59,674 bases of DNA from Nitrospira sp. (lineage in GTDB: Bacteria > Nitrospirota > Nitrospiria > Nitrospirales > Nitrospiraceae), in NCBI GenBank assembly GCA_024998685.1, contig JACOEH010000029.1, positions 1-59,674 of the forward strand, given 5' to 3'. Both the position numbers and the translations under genes were made by a program. Under the pieces are notes generated by a model. That model saw only the letters and a list, made by a program, of their open reading frames with translations, did no database searches and was not told the DNA's origin. This document shows positions 37,030 through 45,731 of this stretch, one piece after another. Numbering within the stretch: position 1 is the first letter of the stretch; every line of letters starts with the position of its first letter.

Positions 37030-38596
37030 CTCGGACTCCCGAACACACTCGACTATGCTGTTTCCAACCCGGCCGTTTGGATCCTGGGAAATCGGATCTG
37101 TAATGGGCGCCGACACTGTTTTCTCTCCAGAGCGCAGCTTCCGCCACGCAATGAGCCACTTGCACCATGTTTTTGACCTCTAGGTCGGCTCTCCCCGCAA
37201 AGGATTCCGACACCATCCGTTCCCATCGAGCAAGCTGAGCGGTGGCGCGAACGAGCGATTCCCGAGAACGGACGAGCCCCACTTGTCCCCACATGGTCCG
37301 TCGAAGGGAGCTGCGTACCTTTTCGGCATCTTCCAATCGATCTAACCGACGGTGCGCCAAGCGCTCCGCTTGGTGAGTCAAATCGGGCATCGAACGACGA
37401 GAGGCCCACGCGACAGCGGCAACCCCGGCCCGCATCCCAAATACCAATCCTTCCAGCAATGAATTGCTGGCCAGCCGGTTGGCGCCGTGCACGCCGCTGC
37501 AAGCCACCTCGCCCGCCGCAAAAAGACCCGGCAATGTCGTGGCCCCGTTGATGTCGGTCGCCACCCCTCCCATCATGTAATGGGCGCTCGGGGAGACCGG
37601 GATCCATTCTTCCGTGATATCGATATCATGGCGTAGACAGGTCGCATAGATGGTCGGAAACCGCCGTTTGACAAAACTCGATCCCAAGTGCGTCACATCA
37701 AGATAGACATGCCGCGCACGCGTCGTCGCCATTTCCGCCCAGATGGCCCGCGCAACGATATCCCGTGGAGCCAAGGCGCCGAGGGGATGATATCGTTGCA
37801 TGAACGTCTCTCCCCTGTTGTTGCGCAGTTGACCTCCTTCTCCCCGCATGGCTTCCGACAACAAAAAAGGCGGGCTCGACGGCAGATACAGCGACGTCGG
37901 GTGAAACTGGACGAATTCCATGTCCTGGAGTTCAGCCCCTGCACGAAACGCCATGGCCATGCCGTCGCCGGTCGCATTGGGCGGATTGGTGGTGCGAGCA
38001 AAAATCTGTCCTGCTCCCCCTGTCGATAGGACGACGGCCTTTGCGGGTATGATGAAATGTTCTCCTGAACGCTCATCGAGCACCACCGCTCCGCAACATC
38101 GGCCTTCCTCAATCACAAGATCGACGGTGAAGTGGTAATCCAGCCTGACTATCCGCTTTTGTCGGGCGGCCTGCGCCATCAAGACCCTCACCATTTCGTT
38201 TCCTGTCGCATCGCCTCTTGCACGAAGGATTCGGCTGCGGCTGTGAGCCGCTTCACGAGCGAAGACGAACTTCCCGCCGGCCTTGTCGAACTTCGCGCCC
38301 CAGCGGATGAGCTCTTGAATGCGATCCGGTCCTTCCTCGACCAACACACGCACCGCTTCACGACGACACAGACCGTGTCCGGCCTTGAGGGTATCCGTCA
38401 AATGGATGGCGACATCATCTTCCTCGCTCAAGGCCACGGCGACCCCTCCTTGTGCGAAAATAGAATTGCTTTGTAAGGGATGGCCCTTGGTGAGAATGAT
38501 CACCCGACCCACTCGGCACAGTTCCAAGGCGGCTCGTAGCCCGGCGACTCCGCTACCGATGACAAGAAAGTCTGATCCCTGCATATTCCGCGGCAT
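36962..38596 (-). CDS. nadB: L-aspartate oxidase
   Basis: FAD enzyme oxidising aspartate to iminoaspartate for NAD synthesis. 544 aa: FAD motif VIGSGVAGLRAALEL, SNSIFAQGGVAVAL, the catalytic region FHPTSLYLPSSPPFLLSEAM, and SPSAHYMMGGVATD, ending with a helical domain. The last 40 residues are basic and not conserved. No nadA or nadC nearby. Confidence 0.93.
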   Translation of the reverse strand: MPRNMQGSDFLVIGSGVAGLRAALELCRVGRVIILTKGHPLQSNSIFAQGGVAVALSEEDDVAIHLTDTLKAGHGLCRREAVRVLVEEGPDRIQELIRWGAKFDKAGGKFVFAREAAHSRSRILRARGDATGNEMVRVLMAQAARQKRIVRLDYHFTVDLVIEEGRCCGAVVLDERSGEHFIIPAKAVVLSTGGAGQIFARTTNPPNATGDGMAMAFRAGAELQDMEFVQFHPTSLYLPSSPPFLLSEAMRGEGGQLRNNRGETFMQRYHPLGALAPRDIVARAIWAEMATTRARHVYLDVTHLGSSFVKRRFPTIYATCLRHDIDITEEWIPVSPSAHYMMGGVATDINGATTLPGLFAAGEVACSGVHGANRLASNSLLEGLVFGMRAGVAAVAWASRRSMPDLTHQAERLAHRRLDRLEDAEKVRSSLRRTMWGQVGLVRSRESLVRATAQLARWERMVSESFAGRADLEVKNMVQVAHCVAEAALWRENSVGAHYRSDFPGSKRPGWKQHSRVCSGVRATGRVESKTPKQVVALRTQRTG

Positions 38597-38598
38597 CG

Positions 38599-39114
38599 TT
38601 ATCGTGGTTGGAGCGGCGGTGAAGACGGTTCCGACAACATCTGTTTCGTTTTCATTCCGAAGGGTAAATCTCCCTGCGCGCTATGCAAGAGAATCGACTG
38701 CGTACCGACCCATTGCAACCGTGCGTGGCCACGCTGCCGAATACCCATGTCATGATCATCTCTTTTCCACGTCCCTTGCCAATGGATGAAGACGTCGATA
38801 TCGTCTTTTTCGATCACGACCCGTTCAATCTGGAATTCAAGGGAGATGGTGGAAAAGGCTTCGAAGTCCATGTCGACCTGCCGTTTCAGTTCGTCCAGCT
38901 GGTCCAGCGGCAACAGCATGGCGTGGAACCCGGACCGATCCTTTCGCTCATACGCGCTCCGCAAGGATTCCAATACCTGATCGATGCGAAGGAGTCGCTC
39001 GTGCTCGGCCGGATATCGGATGGTCTTCGACGGACACCCACCTGCCACCAAGGCGAGCACGATGATCCACACGATGGATGAGGGTTGCGAAAAACCAATC
39101 CTCCGGAAGAGCAT
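38599..39114 (-). CDS. Putative exported protein, unknown function
   Basis: About 171 aa. Hydrophobic N-terminus (SIVWIIVLALVAGGCPS) may be a lipoprotein signal, although the lipobox is poor. The rest (SLRSAYERKDRSGFHAMLLP, then a beta-rich part VFIHWQGTWK) is reminiscent of small NTF2-like folds, but I cannot assign it. Directly downstream of the nadB start, in the same direction (nadB follows it by 2 bp). Confidence 0.6.
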   Translation of the reverse strand: MLFRRIGFSQPSSIVWIIVLALVAGGCPSKTIRYPAEHERLLRIDQVLESLRSAYERKDRSGFHAMLLPLDQLDELKRQVDMDFEAFSTISLEFQIERVVIEKDDIDVFIHWQGTWKRDDHDMGIRQRGHARLQWVGTQSILLHSAQGDLPFGMKTKQMLSEPSSPPLQPR

Positions 39115-39207
39115 GGCGGTGCAGTATAGCATAAGGGGAAAAGGCGCCGTGAGCTTGCATTTTCAGCGGAAAGCCTCTAGACTCGGGCCTCCTTGGAGAT
39201 ACAGCAC

Positions 39208-39303
39208 ATGTCAAGCGTCCTGAAGAAACGACGAAAGAAAATGCGCAAGCACAAGTACAAGAAGCTGCGTCAACGCCAGAAATTTCTTCGCCGAAAAAGT
39301 TAA
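39208..39303 (+). CDS. Tiny basic ribosomal protein, bS22/COX24 (AURKAIP1 domain) type
   Basis: 31 residues, 17 of them Lys or Arg: MSSVLKKRRKKMRKHKYKKL, then RQRQKFLRRKS. This matches the short COX24/mS38-like motif (S-V-L-K-x-R-x-x-K-M-x-K-H-K) found in the mycobacterial 30S protein bS22 and in small proteins of many phyla. GGAG lies 10-13 nt before the ATG. A small unknown gene follows after 30 bp. Confidence 0.8.
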   Translation: MSSVLKKRRKKMRKHKYKKLRQRQKFLRRKS

Positions 39304-39333
39304 GCTCAACCGGCGTGGCGGGAGGAGGGAGCC

Positions 39334-39552
39334 GTGGCCGAAGGAAAGAAAGCCCGCATCCGCGTACGGACGGTCAATTGTACCTACGTGGGAGACTTCC
39401 TGGTCCCTCCGATGCGGAATCGTGTCTCCGATGCGATCAACGAAGACGCACGTCTCTTCATCAGCCTGACCGACGTCGTGATCGACGACAAGGACCGGTC
39501 GGATTTCGTTGCAATCAATAAGAATCTGATCGAGTCGATCGCTCAACTCTAG
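39334..39552 (+). CDS. Conserved-looking small protein, unknown function
   Basis: 72 aa, GTG start behind GGGAGGAGGGAG. No signal or membrane segment. The sequence (ARIRVRTVNCTYVGDFLVPP, then RVSDAINEDARLFISLTDVV) looks like a small all-beta domain. It follows the bS22-like gene closely and may be co-transcribed. Family not recognised. Confidence 0.65.
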   Translation: MAEGKKARIRVRTVNCTYVGDFLVPPMRNRVSDAINEDARLFISLTDVVIDDKDRSDFVAINKNLIESIAQL

Positions 39553-39641
39553 TCTTTCGTCTCCACCTCGTCAGCGTATTCTTTTCAGCGTCAACGTAAA
39601 CCGGAACACGATTCTGTGTCCAATCACACCACCCAACCACC

Positions 39642-41372
39642 ATGTTGATCTTCAAACGATTCCTCCCGTTCGTCCGCCCGTATCTGACGCGTTTGATGTT
39701 GGCTGGACTCTTGGTGAGCGCGGTTGCGCTCATTAATCTGGCCTTAGTTCGACTGGCCGGCACCCTCTGGGATATCGTCACTATTCAACGCGACGCCGAC
39801 CAGATGACTCGGTCGATCGGCCTGTTCCTTGGCCTGGTGATCTTGCAGGGTTTGTGTTCAATGGGCCATAGCTACCTGACTGCGTGGGTTTCTCAGCACA
39901 TTGTCGCCGACTTCCGCAAACATCTCTTCGCCCATCTGCAGACATTGACGGTCAGTTTTTTCGCCCGGCGACGAACCGGGGAGTTGCTATCGCGAGTGAT
40001 GAACGACGTCACGGTCATTCAATCCATTGTCACAGAAACCCCCATCGACAGTGTCAAACAACTCGTGACCTTCATTGGAGGCATCACCTTTCTCCTCACG
40101 ATGAATTGGCGCCTCTGTCTGCTGATCCTGATCCTGCTTCCGTTGCTCGTGTTTGTGGCCAAACTCTTCGGCCGCAGGCTGAAATCGCTGTCCACCTCGA
40201 TTCAGGACCACACCGCCACACTCAGCACACTCGTCGAGGAAGTGATTTCCGGCATTCGCATCGTCAAATCCTTCGTGCAAACGCAACGGGAAGAAACCCG
40301 CTTCGCCGCCCAGGTGAACGACACCCTTCGTCTCACCCTGCATCGGGCAGGCATCATGGCGGTGTTCATTCCGGTGATCAGCCTGGTCACGTTCTCCGCA
40401 GCAGCAGCGGTGCTGTGGTACGGCGGTCGGCAGGTCATCGAAGGGAGCGTCACGCCGGGGGAGCTTTTCGCTTTTGTCCTCTTTGCCGGCATCCTTATCG
40501 GTCCATTCAGCTCAGGAGCTCGCATCTTTACGCAGCTCAAAGAAGCGCAAGGTGTCATGCAACGCGTCTTTGAGATTCTTGATGCACAGCCGGAAATTGC
40601 GGATCAACCCAAGGCACAGAGTCTCTCCATAGTTGAAGGCCATGTCCGGGTCGAGGGAATCGGCTTCGGCTACGACCCTCGACACCCGGTGTTATTGAAT
40701 CTCTCATTTGAAGCTAAGGCCGGCGAACTCGTCGCCTTGGTTGGACCTACCGGTGCGGGCAAGACCACCGTGATCAACCTGCTTCACCGCTTCTACGACC
40801 CAACGGAAGGTCGCATCACGATCGACGGCAAAGACTTGCGCGATGTGACCGTTGAGAGCTGGTACCGACAGATTGCTCTCGTCCCGCAAGAAACGATCCT
40901 TTTTGGGGGTACCATCCTCGACAACATTCGCTACGGTAATATGGCAGCGAATGAAGCCAAGGTATTGGAAGCAAGCAAAGCTGCTCATGCTCATGACTTC
41001 ATCACGAGCTTGCCGGGCGGATATCAAACCCTGGTGGGCGAGAAGGGAGTCAATCTCTCAGGTGGACAACGCCAACGAATCGCGATCGCTCGGGCGATCT
41101 TGAAGAATCCTCGCATTTTGTTACTGGATGAAGCGACCTCGTCGCTGGATACCGAATCGGAACGGCTGGTTCAGGAAGCCCTTCAACGCCTCATGGAAGG
41201 TCGCACGACCTTCGTCGTCGCGCACCGACTGTCGACCATTCAACGTGCCGACCGAATTCTGGTCTTAGACAAAGGCAAACTGGTGGAAGAAGGCAACCAT
41301 GCCCAGTTAATGGCCCGCAATGGGCTGTACCACTATCTGTATACCATCCGCTTGAACGAACCGACGACGTAA
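39642..41372 (+). CDS. ABC transporter ATP-binding/permease, MsbA-like
   Basis: 576-aa half-transporter: six membrane helices to about residue 310, then an ATPase domain with Walker A GPTGAGKTT, signature LSGGQRQR, Walker B ILLLDEATSSLD and H-loop VAHRLST. Probably a homodimeric exporter of lipid A-type lipid or a hydrophobic substrate. The position gives no further clue. Confidence 0.9.
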   Translation: MLIFKRFLPFVRPYLTRLMLAGLLVSAVALINLALVRLAGTLWDIVTIQRDADQMTRSIGLFLGLVILQGLCSMGHSYLTAWVSQHIVADFRKHLFAHLQTLTVSFFARRRTGELLSRVMNDVTVIQSIVTETPIDSVKQLVTFIGGITFLLTMNWRLCLLILILLPLLVFVAKLFGRRLKSLSTSIQDHTATLSTLVEEVISGIRIVKSFVQTQREETRFAAQVNDTLRLTLHRAGIMAVFIPVISLVTFSAAAAVLWYGGRQVIEGSVTPGELFAFVLFAGILIGPFSSGARIFTQLKEAQGVMQRVFEILDAQPEIADQPKAQSLSIVEGHVRVEGIGFGYDPRHPVLLNLSFEAKAGELVALVGPTGAGKTTVINLLHRFYDPTEGRITIDGKDLRDVTVESWYRQIALVPQETILFGGTILDNIRYGNMAANEAKVLEASKAAHAHDFITSLPGGYQTLVGEKGVNLSGGQRQRIAIARAILKNPRILLLDEATSSLDTESERLVQEALQRLMEGRTTFVVAHRLSTIQRADRILVLDKGKLVEEGNHAQLMARNGLYHYLYTIRLNEPTT

Positions 41373-41414
41373 GCCCAGCACCAAATAGATAGACAAGTTC
41401 CTTACGTTCAATTG

Positions 41415-41441
41415 TTCCTAGACATTTAACGAATCTGTAAC
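41415..41441 (+). promoter_or_regulatory. 11-bp tandem repeat site A (Pho-box-like), before the response regulator
   Basis: Pentamers TTCCT, TTAAC, GTAAC start at 41415, 41426, 41437, exactly 11 bp apart. AATCTGTAAC resembles half of a PhoB box. 59 bp before the regulator ATG, so autoregulation is possible. Confidence 0.5.
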
Positions 41442-41500
41442 ACAGCGCGCGTATGGTTATCGTCACAAATCCAGTCGGCAACGACTGGATGAAGGCCATG

Positions 41501-42208
41501 ACCTCACAACGCCCTAAGAAAATTCTCATCGTCGAAGACGAACAGGATATTGCGCAGTTGGTCAAACACTATCTTGAAAAGGAAGGATTTCATTCAAACA
41601 TTGCCAAAACCGGTCTTGAAGCACTCAAGCTCGCGGTATCTGAGCATCCTGATTTAATTATTCTTGATCTCATGTTGCCTGAGGTGGACGGATTGGAGGT
41701 GTGTAAAGCCCTCCGCCACAAGCCTGAGACGGCGCTGTCGCCCATTATCATGCTGACGGCAAAAAAAGAGGAGTCCGATACCGTTGTCGGACTTGAGCTC
41801 GGAGCCGATGATTACGTGACCAAACCCTTCAGTCCCAAGACATTGGTCGCTCGGGTTAAATCCCTTTTCCGTCGGCTAGCACGGACAAACAATCAAAACC
41901 CAACGACCTTGGCGTACGGTCTACTACAAATGGACCTGACGCGACATGAAGTAACGGTAAGAGGTGACGAAGTGCTGCTCACGGCCAAAGAGTTCGGGCT
42001 GCTGGAGCATCTATTACGTCACCCTGGCCGGGTACTGACACGGGAGGTGCTCCTCAATGAGGTTTGGGGTTACGACTATTTGGGGACGACGCGAACCGTC
42101 GACGTCCATGTTCGGCGGCTGAAACTGAAAGTGCCGCTTCTCAATGAATCAATTGTGTCAATCAAAACGCTTGGGTATAAATTATTGGACAAGCCTCTGA
42201 CGCAGTAG
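41501..42208 (+). CDS. Response regulator, OmpR/PhoB family
   Basis: 235 aa. Receiver domain: ILIVEDEQD, phospho-acceptor Asp near residue 55 in LIILDLMLPEVDG, Lys in DDYVTKPF. C-terminal winged helix (LLTAKEFGLLEHLLRHPGRV, WGYDYLGTTRTVDVHVRRL) is closest to PhoB/PhoP. No histidine kinase is adjacent, so it is an orphan in this window. The start at 41501 removes an untypical 16-residue extension. Confidence 0.9.
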   Translation, partial: TSQRPKKILIVEDEQDIAQLVKHYLEKEGFHSNIAKTGLEALKLAVSEHPDLIILDLMLPEVDGLEVCKALRHKPETALSPIIMLTAKKEESDTVVGLELGADDYVTKPFSPKTLVARVKSLFRRLARTNNQNPTTLAYGLLQMDLTRHEVTVRGDEVLLTAKEFGLLEHLLRHPGRVLTREVLLNEVWGYDYLGTTRTVDVHVRRLKLKVPLLNESIVSIKTLGYKLLDKPLTQ

Positions 42209-42255
42209 CCCTTCTTCGCAAACCCGTCGATTGCTCTCGATATCACATCGAAACT

Positions 42256-42282
42256 TTTACACAGACGTAAGCTCTCCGTAAC
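42256..42282 (+). promoter_or_regulatory. 11-bp tandem repeat site B, before the DksA/TraR-like gene
   Basis: TTTAC, GTAAG, GTAAC start at 42256, 42267, 42278. The next start codon is about 125 bp downstream. The interval 42209-42406 holds nothing else. Confidence 0.55.
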
Positions 42283-42406
42283 TATTTGTTGCCATTCATG
42301 CTGTATCACTGATTGCAAGAGGCCAGAGGTATGGCAACGACTACACAAGCAATATCAGTGGCATGAGCCGATCAACAGACCACTACACTTGCTGTGAGTG
42401 CGTCAT

Positions 42407-42745
42407 ATGACCAAGCGCGTACGATTGAGAAAGGAACTCAGCCGGCAACGAGCCGCGCTGCTGACCAGCTGGAACCTCTCGCTTGCTCCGCTGTCCGAGC
42501 GAGCACTCTATGCTGACCCCGCTGATCAGGCCTCGAGCGATTTCGGGCATGACCTGGCCATCCAGGTAAGAACGAGAGTGATCGTCAGGCTCAAGCGGAT
42601 CGAGCACGCTTTGCGGTTGGTGCAGACCAAGCACTATGGAAGGTGCCGACGCTGTCGCAAGGCGATTCCTTATGCTCGACTGGCCGTTCAACCTGATACG
42701 CGCTTTTGCATTTCTTGTCTTCAATTCATGGAGAGCGAACGGTAG
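42407..42745 (+). CDS. TraR/DksA-type C4 zinc-finger protein
   Basis: 112 aa. The C-terminal zinc ribbon has CxxC twice (RCRRCRKAIPYARLAV and FCISCLQFME), as in DksA/TraR proteins that bind the RNA polymerase secondary channel. The N-terminal helix hairpin is basic (RLRKELSRQRAALLTS) and the usual DxxDxA tip is not clear (ADPADQASSD may be it). A Pho-box-like array precedes it. Confidence 0.75.
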   Translation: MTKRVRLRKELSRQRAALLTSWNLSLAPLSERALYADPADQASSDFGHDLAIQVRTRVIVRLKRIEHALRLVQTKHYGRCRRCRKAIPYARLAVQPDTRFCISCLQFMESER

Positions 42746-42815
42746 CCAAATTATGACGGATCGCGCCAGTCCCTAGGGATCCACCTACCTACCTCCCACC
42801 CAGCCCCTGGCTTCC

Positions 42816-42853
42816 CGCGCTTGCCCTTTCTTTCAGGAGAAAGGGCAAGCGCG
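42816..42853. terminator. Strong hairpin between convergent genes
   Basis: Perfect 15-bp stem (CGCGCTTGCCCTTTC at 42816-42830 and its complement at 42839-42853) with an 8-nt loop. T-run is poor on both sides, but it lies exactly between convergent genes, as a bidirectional terminator would. Confidence 0.6.
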
Positions 42854-42878
42854 ATTTACCGAAGTTCTACCTTAGATT

Positions 42879-43109
42879 TTAGAGTAAGGAGGCGCCATAC
42901 CATTGCTTCCGTTGGGTATCGTAATAGAGATCCGAGAAGTACCCGATCCGACCGTTGTTGGCGTCCGTGCGGCCGCTACAGTCCAGAAGGGAACCGTCTA
43001 ACGCGAGGCCATTCACGAATTCTGACGCTGCCGGCACGGCAGAGGCCGTTGCCGCGCAGATCAGGCTCATTGCCATAGCCATCGTCACATGACGCAGAGA
43101 TCTCCTCAT
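42879..43109 (-). pseudogene. Esterase-like phytase, N-terminal relic
   Basis: Signal peptide then EFVNGLALDGSLLDCSGRTD and NGRIGYFSDLYYD align with residues 28-70 of the intact protein at 55360. After QRKQWYG the match stops and ASLL-stop follows. About 400 residues are gone. GGAGGTG precedes the ATG, so the short peptide could still be made. Confidence 0.8.
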
Positions 43110-43527
43110 CACCTCCGATGGTTGAGTGCCAGTGGAGCTTGTATCGAATCGCGGCTTGTGCCTGGGGGCATGTTCAGGGACACTACATTCTCCCTCCCGG
43201 CTCAACATTGAGGCTTCGTGCGCACTGTCAATGGTTCTTCACGAAGTCGTTGCGGGCCACGATGCCGCGATCGGTCTGATCGGTGGTCTGGATCCAGACC
43301 AATTAATACCGCAGAGTGACACCACCGCGACGGTCGCGAGACTACCGGTCAAAAGGCGACGCCGGGACAGACGCACCTTCCAGATGTCTTGGAGTGGTGG
43401 TTGCCGGAAGAATTGCTCGTGCCCTCATCGTCGATGATCGACATGGAAATCTCCTTCTGAAGAAACTGTGTCTTGTGACGCCGGCCTAGCGATGCATTCC
43501 CAAGGGTGGTCATTTTCACAGAGGATC

Positions 43528-43565
43528 GTTACATATCGATCAACACTTGGTAACGACCCCGTTAA
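43528..43565 (+). promoter_or_regulatory. 11-bp tandem repeat site C, before the RMD1-like gene
   Basis: GTTAC, ATCAA, GTAAC, GTTAA start at 43528, 43539, 43550, 43561. The ATG lies 111 bp on. Apart from this site I see no gene in 43110-43676. Confidence 0.55.
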
Positions 43566-43676
43566 AAGTTATCGCTCCAATAATAATAGAAGGGTGCGCC
43601 GGCCTCTCGTGGTCAGGCATACCTGTCAATGTGCAAAGGTGTAACTGTTAAAATGATGGCTTGTGAGGAGGATGTC

Positions 43677-44780
43677 ATGCCGGAACCTGTCACCATCACC
43701 AAAGGAACCTGCTTCGCTCTTTTCGCCTACGATATCGGGCAGTCCATCAACCTGACCGATGCGGAGCGGCGAATCCTCGCCGGAACCGAACGAGGGCGGC
43801 TGCGCCACAAGACCAGAGCCCCGCAGTACTTCGAGTATCGGCCGGCTCCACTGCGGCACGTGCAGGAAGAAAGAGTCTTCGACATTCATCAGTATCAGGT
43901 GAGCTCCACGGTTGAAGTCATGGTGTATGACTTCGGAGCGGTGACGATCACCTATCGCTTCCCCCTCGACGGACCATTCAACCGTCTGCTGGAACTCAGC
44001 GAGGCGCTCTACGAAAATGAACGACTGCTGACGGAGTCGCGCACTCGCGTCGAACAGTTGATTCAAATATTGGGTCCTGCAATCGAACGACCGTCCATTG
44101 CAGGAGAGGTGGAGGATTACATTATTTTTTCGATTGAGTCCTGTGTGCCGGAGAAGCCTCCATTGTGGACAAGCAACGAGACCGACTTGGCTCAGATTCT
44201 GCGTGCTGAACGGACTCCCTTCTCTGAGCAGGAAGTGGCCGACGCCGTGTCATGCCGAATCTCGTTTGGACAGGACGACGCAGCCGTCATCGACTGGCAT
44301 TCGGCCGTCCTGTTCGGGAAGGAGATGGACGACGTCCGTGCGGTCCTAGAATTCGCCAACGTCGAGTTGCTGGAGATGCGAATACTCGACGAACAGCTCG
44401 ATCGCGCACTGGACGAGGGGTACGAAGCCTTGTCTCGAAAACCGCGCCTCCTGTCGCTGCCGGGCTCTTATGAAAAAGACATGACGCACATTGCACAGCT
44501 GCAGGTCGACAGCGCCTTGCTCTTCGAGCGCGTCACCAACACCTTGAAGCTGCTGGGCGATCAGTATCTTGCGCGTGTCTATCGGCTGGTCTCGCAGCGC
44601 TTTCATTTGGAGGCGTGGGATGCCAGCATCCTTCGCAAGTTGCAGACGCTGGAAAGCATCTACGGCAAGATGTCCGACCGGGCCGGGACCAGACGGATGG
44701 AGGTGCTGGAGTGGATTATCATCATTTTAATCACGCTCTCCATCGCCATCTCGTTTCTCCCGATAGGGACAGGCCACTAA
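43677..44780 (+). CDS. RMD1/DUF155-like membrane-anchored protein
   Basis: 367 aa. The late core DWHSAVLFGKEMDDVRAVLE, FANVELLEMRILDEQLD and the final membrane helix (LEWIIIILITLSIAISFLPI) resemble the RMD1/DUF155 family (YagE-like, yeast Rmd1), whose biochemical role is poorly known. ATG at 43677 has GAGGAGG 5-6 nt upstream. Soluble body expected on the cytoplasmic side. Confidence 0.72.
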   Translation: MPEPVTITKGTCFALFAYDIGQSINLTDAERRILAGTERGRLRHKTRAPQYFEYRPAPLRHVQEERVFDIHQYQVSSTVEVMVYDFGAVTITYRFPLDGPFNRLLELSEALYENERLLTESRTRVEQLIQILGPAIERPSIAGEVEDYIIFSIESCVPEKPPLWTSNETDLAQILRAERTPFSEQEVADAVSCRISFGQDDAAVIDWHSAVLFGKEMDDVRAVLEFANVELLEMRILDEQLDRALDEGYEALSRKPRLLSLPGSYEKDMTHIAQLQVDSALLFERVTNTLKLLGDQYLARVYRLVSQRFHLEAWDASILRKLQTLESIYGKMSDRAGTRRMEVLEWIIIILITLSIAISFLPIGTGH

Positions 44781-44844
44781 GTGCTTTAGGCCGCTCATTC
44801 AGTAGGGAGAACTCAGGCACCGATACGCATCAATTCTGAGGAAT

Positions 44845-45495
44845 ATGAACGCGACTGAGCCCTTTCACTCTTTCGCCCGGTTCTGCTGCACGACCTACCT
44901 TCCTATGGCGTTGATCGTTTCACCGGTCGTCGCTACGGCAAACCCTCAAACTGAAGTCGCGTTATGGTTTGAATCGGGTATGGCCGTCGCGACCAGTCAA
45001 CTGAGCGGACGAAGGGAATTCCCGCTGGGTGCGCAGGAGGTCGTGATCAGTTCCGGCTCAAGTGGGATCAACGGCATCGTGGTGACGTCCCGTCGGCTCT
45101 TAGGGTTTTCAAGCCGTGCGTTGACCTGGAGCAAGAAAGAACTGGACGTGAATGAAAAGGTCCTCGAACGGGAAATCCTCCCCACCTTCAGCCTCATCAG
45201 GACCGATCGGCATCTGTATGGATTTCGAGGCGTCAACGGTCTGTGGCTCGAAGAAGCGTTAGGTGTGCGAGAACAGGTGAATCGTTTCCACAGCAACGAC
45301 TATGGAGCGGTCTTCATCACCAATGAGCGATTGGTCGGATTCACACCACTCCTCGGCGGGTTCGCATCGAAGCTCTTAGATGTCCACGAGCGAGTCTTGG
45401 GCGTGGATAACGACAGCGGCCTCATCGTCGTTTCCACGACCAGACGCACGCTGGTCTTCGGCAGCCGTTTGAACGGATGGGAGGAATTCGAATGA
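44845..45495 (+). CDS. Exported beta-rich protein, unknown function
   Basis: 216 aa with a signal segment (TYLPMALIVSPVVATA). The mature part has repeated short units such as SRRLLGFSSRALTW, RHLYGFRGVNGLWLEE and NERLVGFTPLLGGF, which suggests an incomplete beta-propeller. Family unknown. A 69-bp stretch of this gene is duplicated at 49018-49086. Confidence 0.65.
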   Translation: MNATEPFHSFARFCCTTYLPMALIVSPVVATANPQTEVALWFESGMAVATSQLSGRREFPLGAQEVVISSGSSGINGIVVTSRRLLGFSSRALTWSKKELDVNEKVLEREILPTFSLIRTDRHLYGFRGVNGLWLEEALGVREQVNRFHSNDYGAVFITNERLVGFTPLLGGFASKLLDVHERVLGVDNDSGLIVVSTTRRTLVFGSRLNGWEEFE

Positions 45496-45523
45496 AAGCA
45501 ATGGAGTTTTACCCGCAGGAGAT

Positions 45524-45550
45524 TTTACCAAAATTTAACGTACCCGTTCA
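45524..45550 (+). promoter_or_regulatory. 11-bp tandem repeat site D, before the pyruvate kinase-like gene
   Basis: TTTAC, TTAAC, GTTCA start at 45524, 45535, 45546; the start codon is 181 bp downstream. Confidence 0.5.
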
Positions 45551-45731
45551 TCAAGCAGGATCGGTGTCCGGGTATTGTACTGATCTGCTCGTTTCACTCT
45601 CTATCTTGGAGATGCCCATGTAGGTCGTCCTCTCTTATTCATGGTAGGATTCCTGGTTCACTCGACATGAACGAACAAAGATTTCTTCTCCTGGGTGGCT
45701 AACAGGGCCCCCTCTCACAATCGGCGACATC

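Noticed and set aside
43126-43437. 103-codon plus-strand frame between the phytase relic and the RMD1-like gene
   Set aside because: No ribosome binding site, Arg-rich shadow composition, no family signal.
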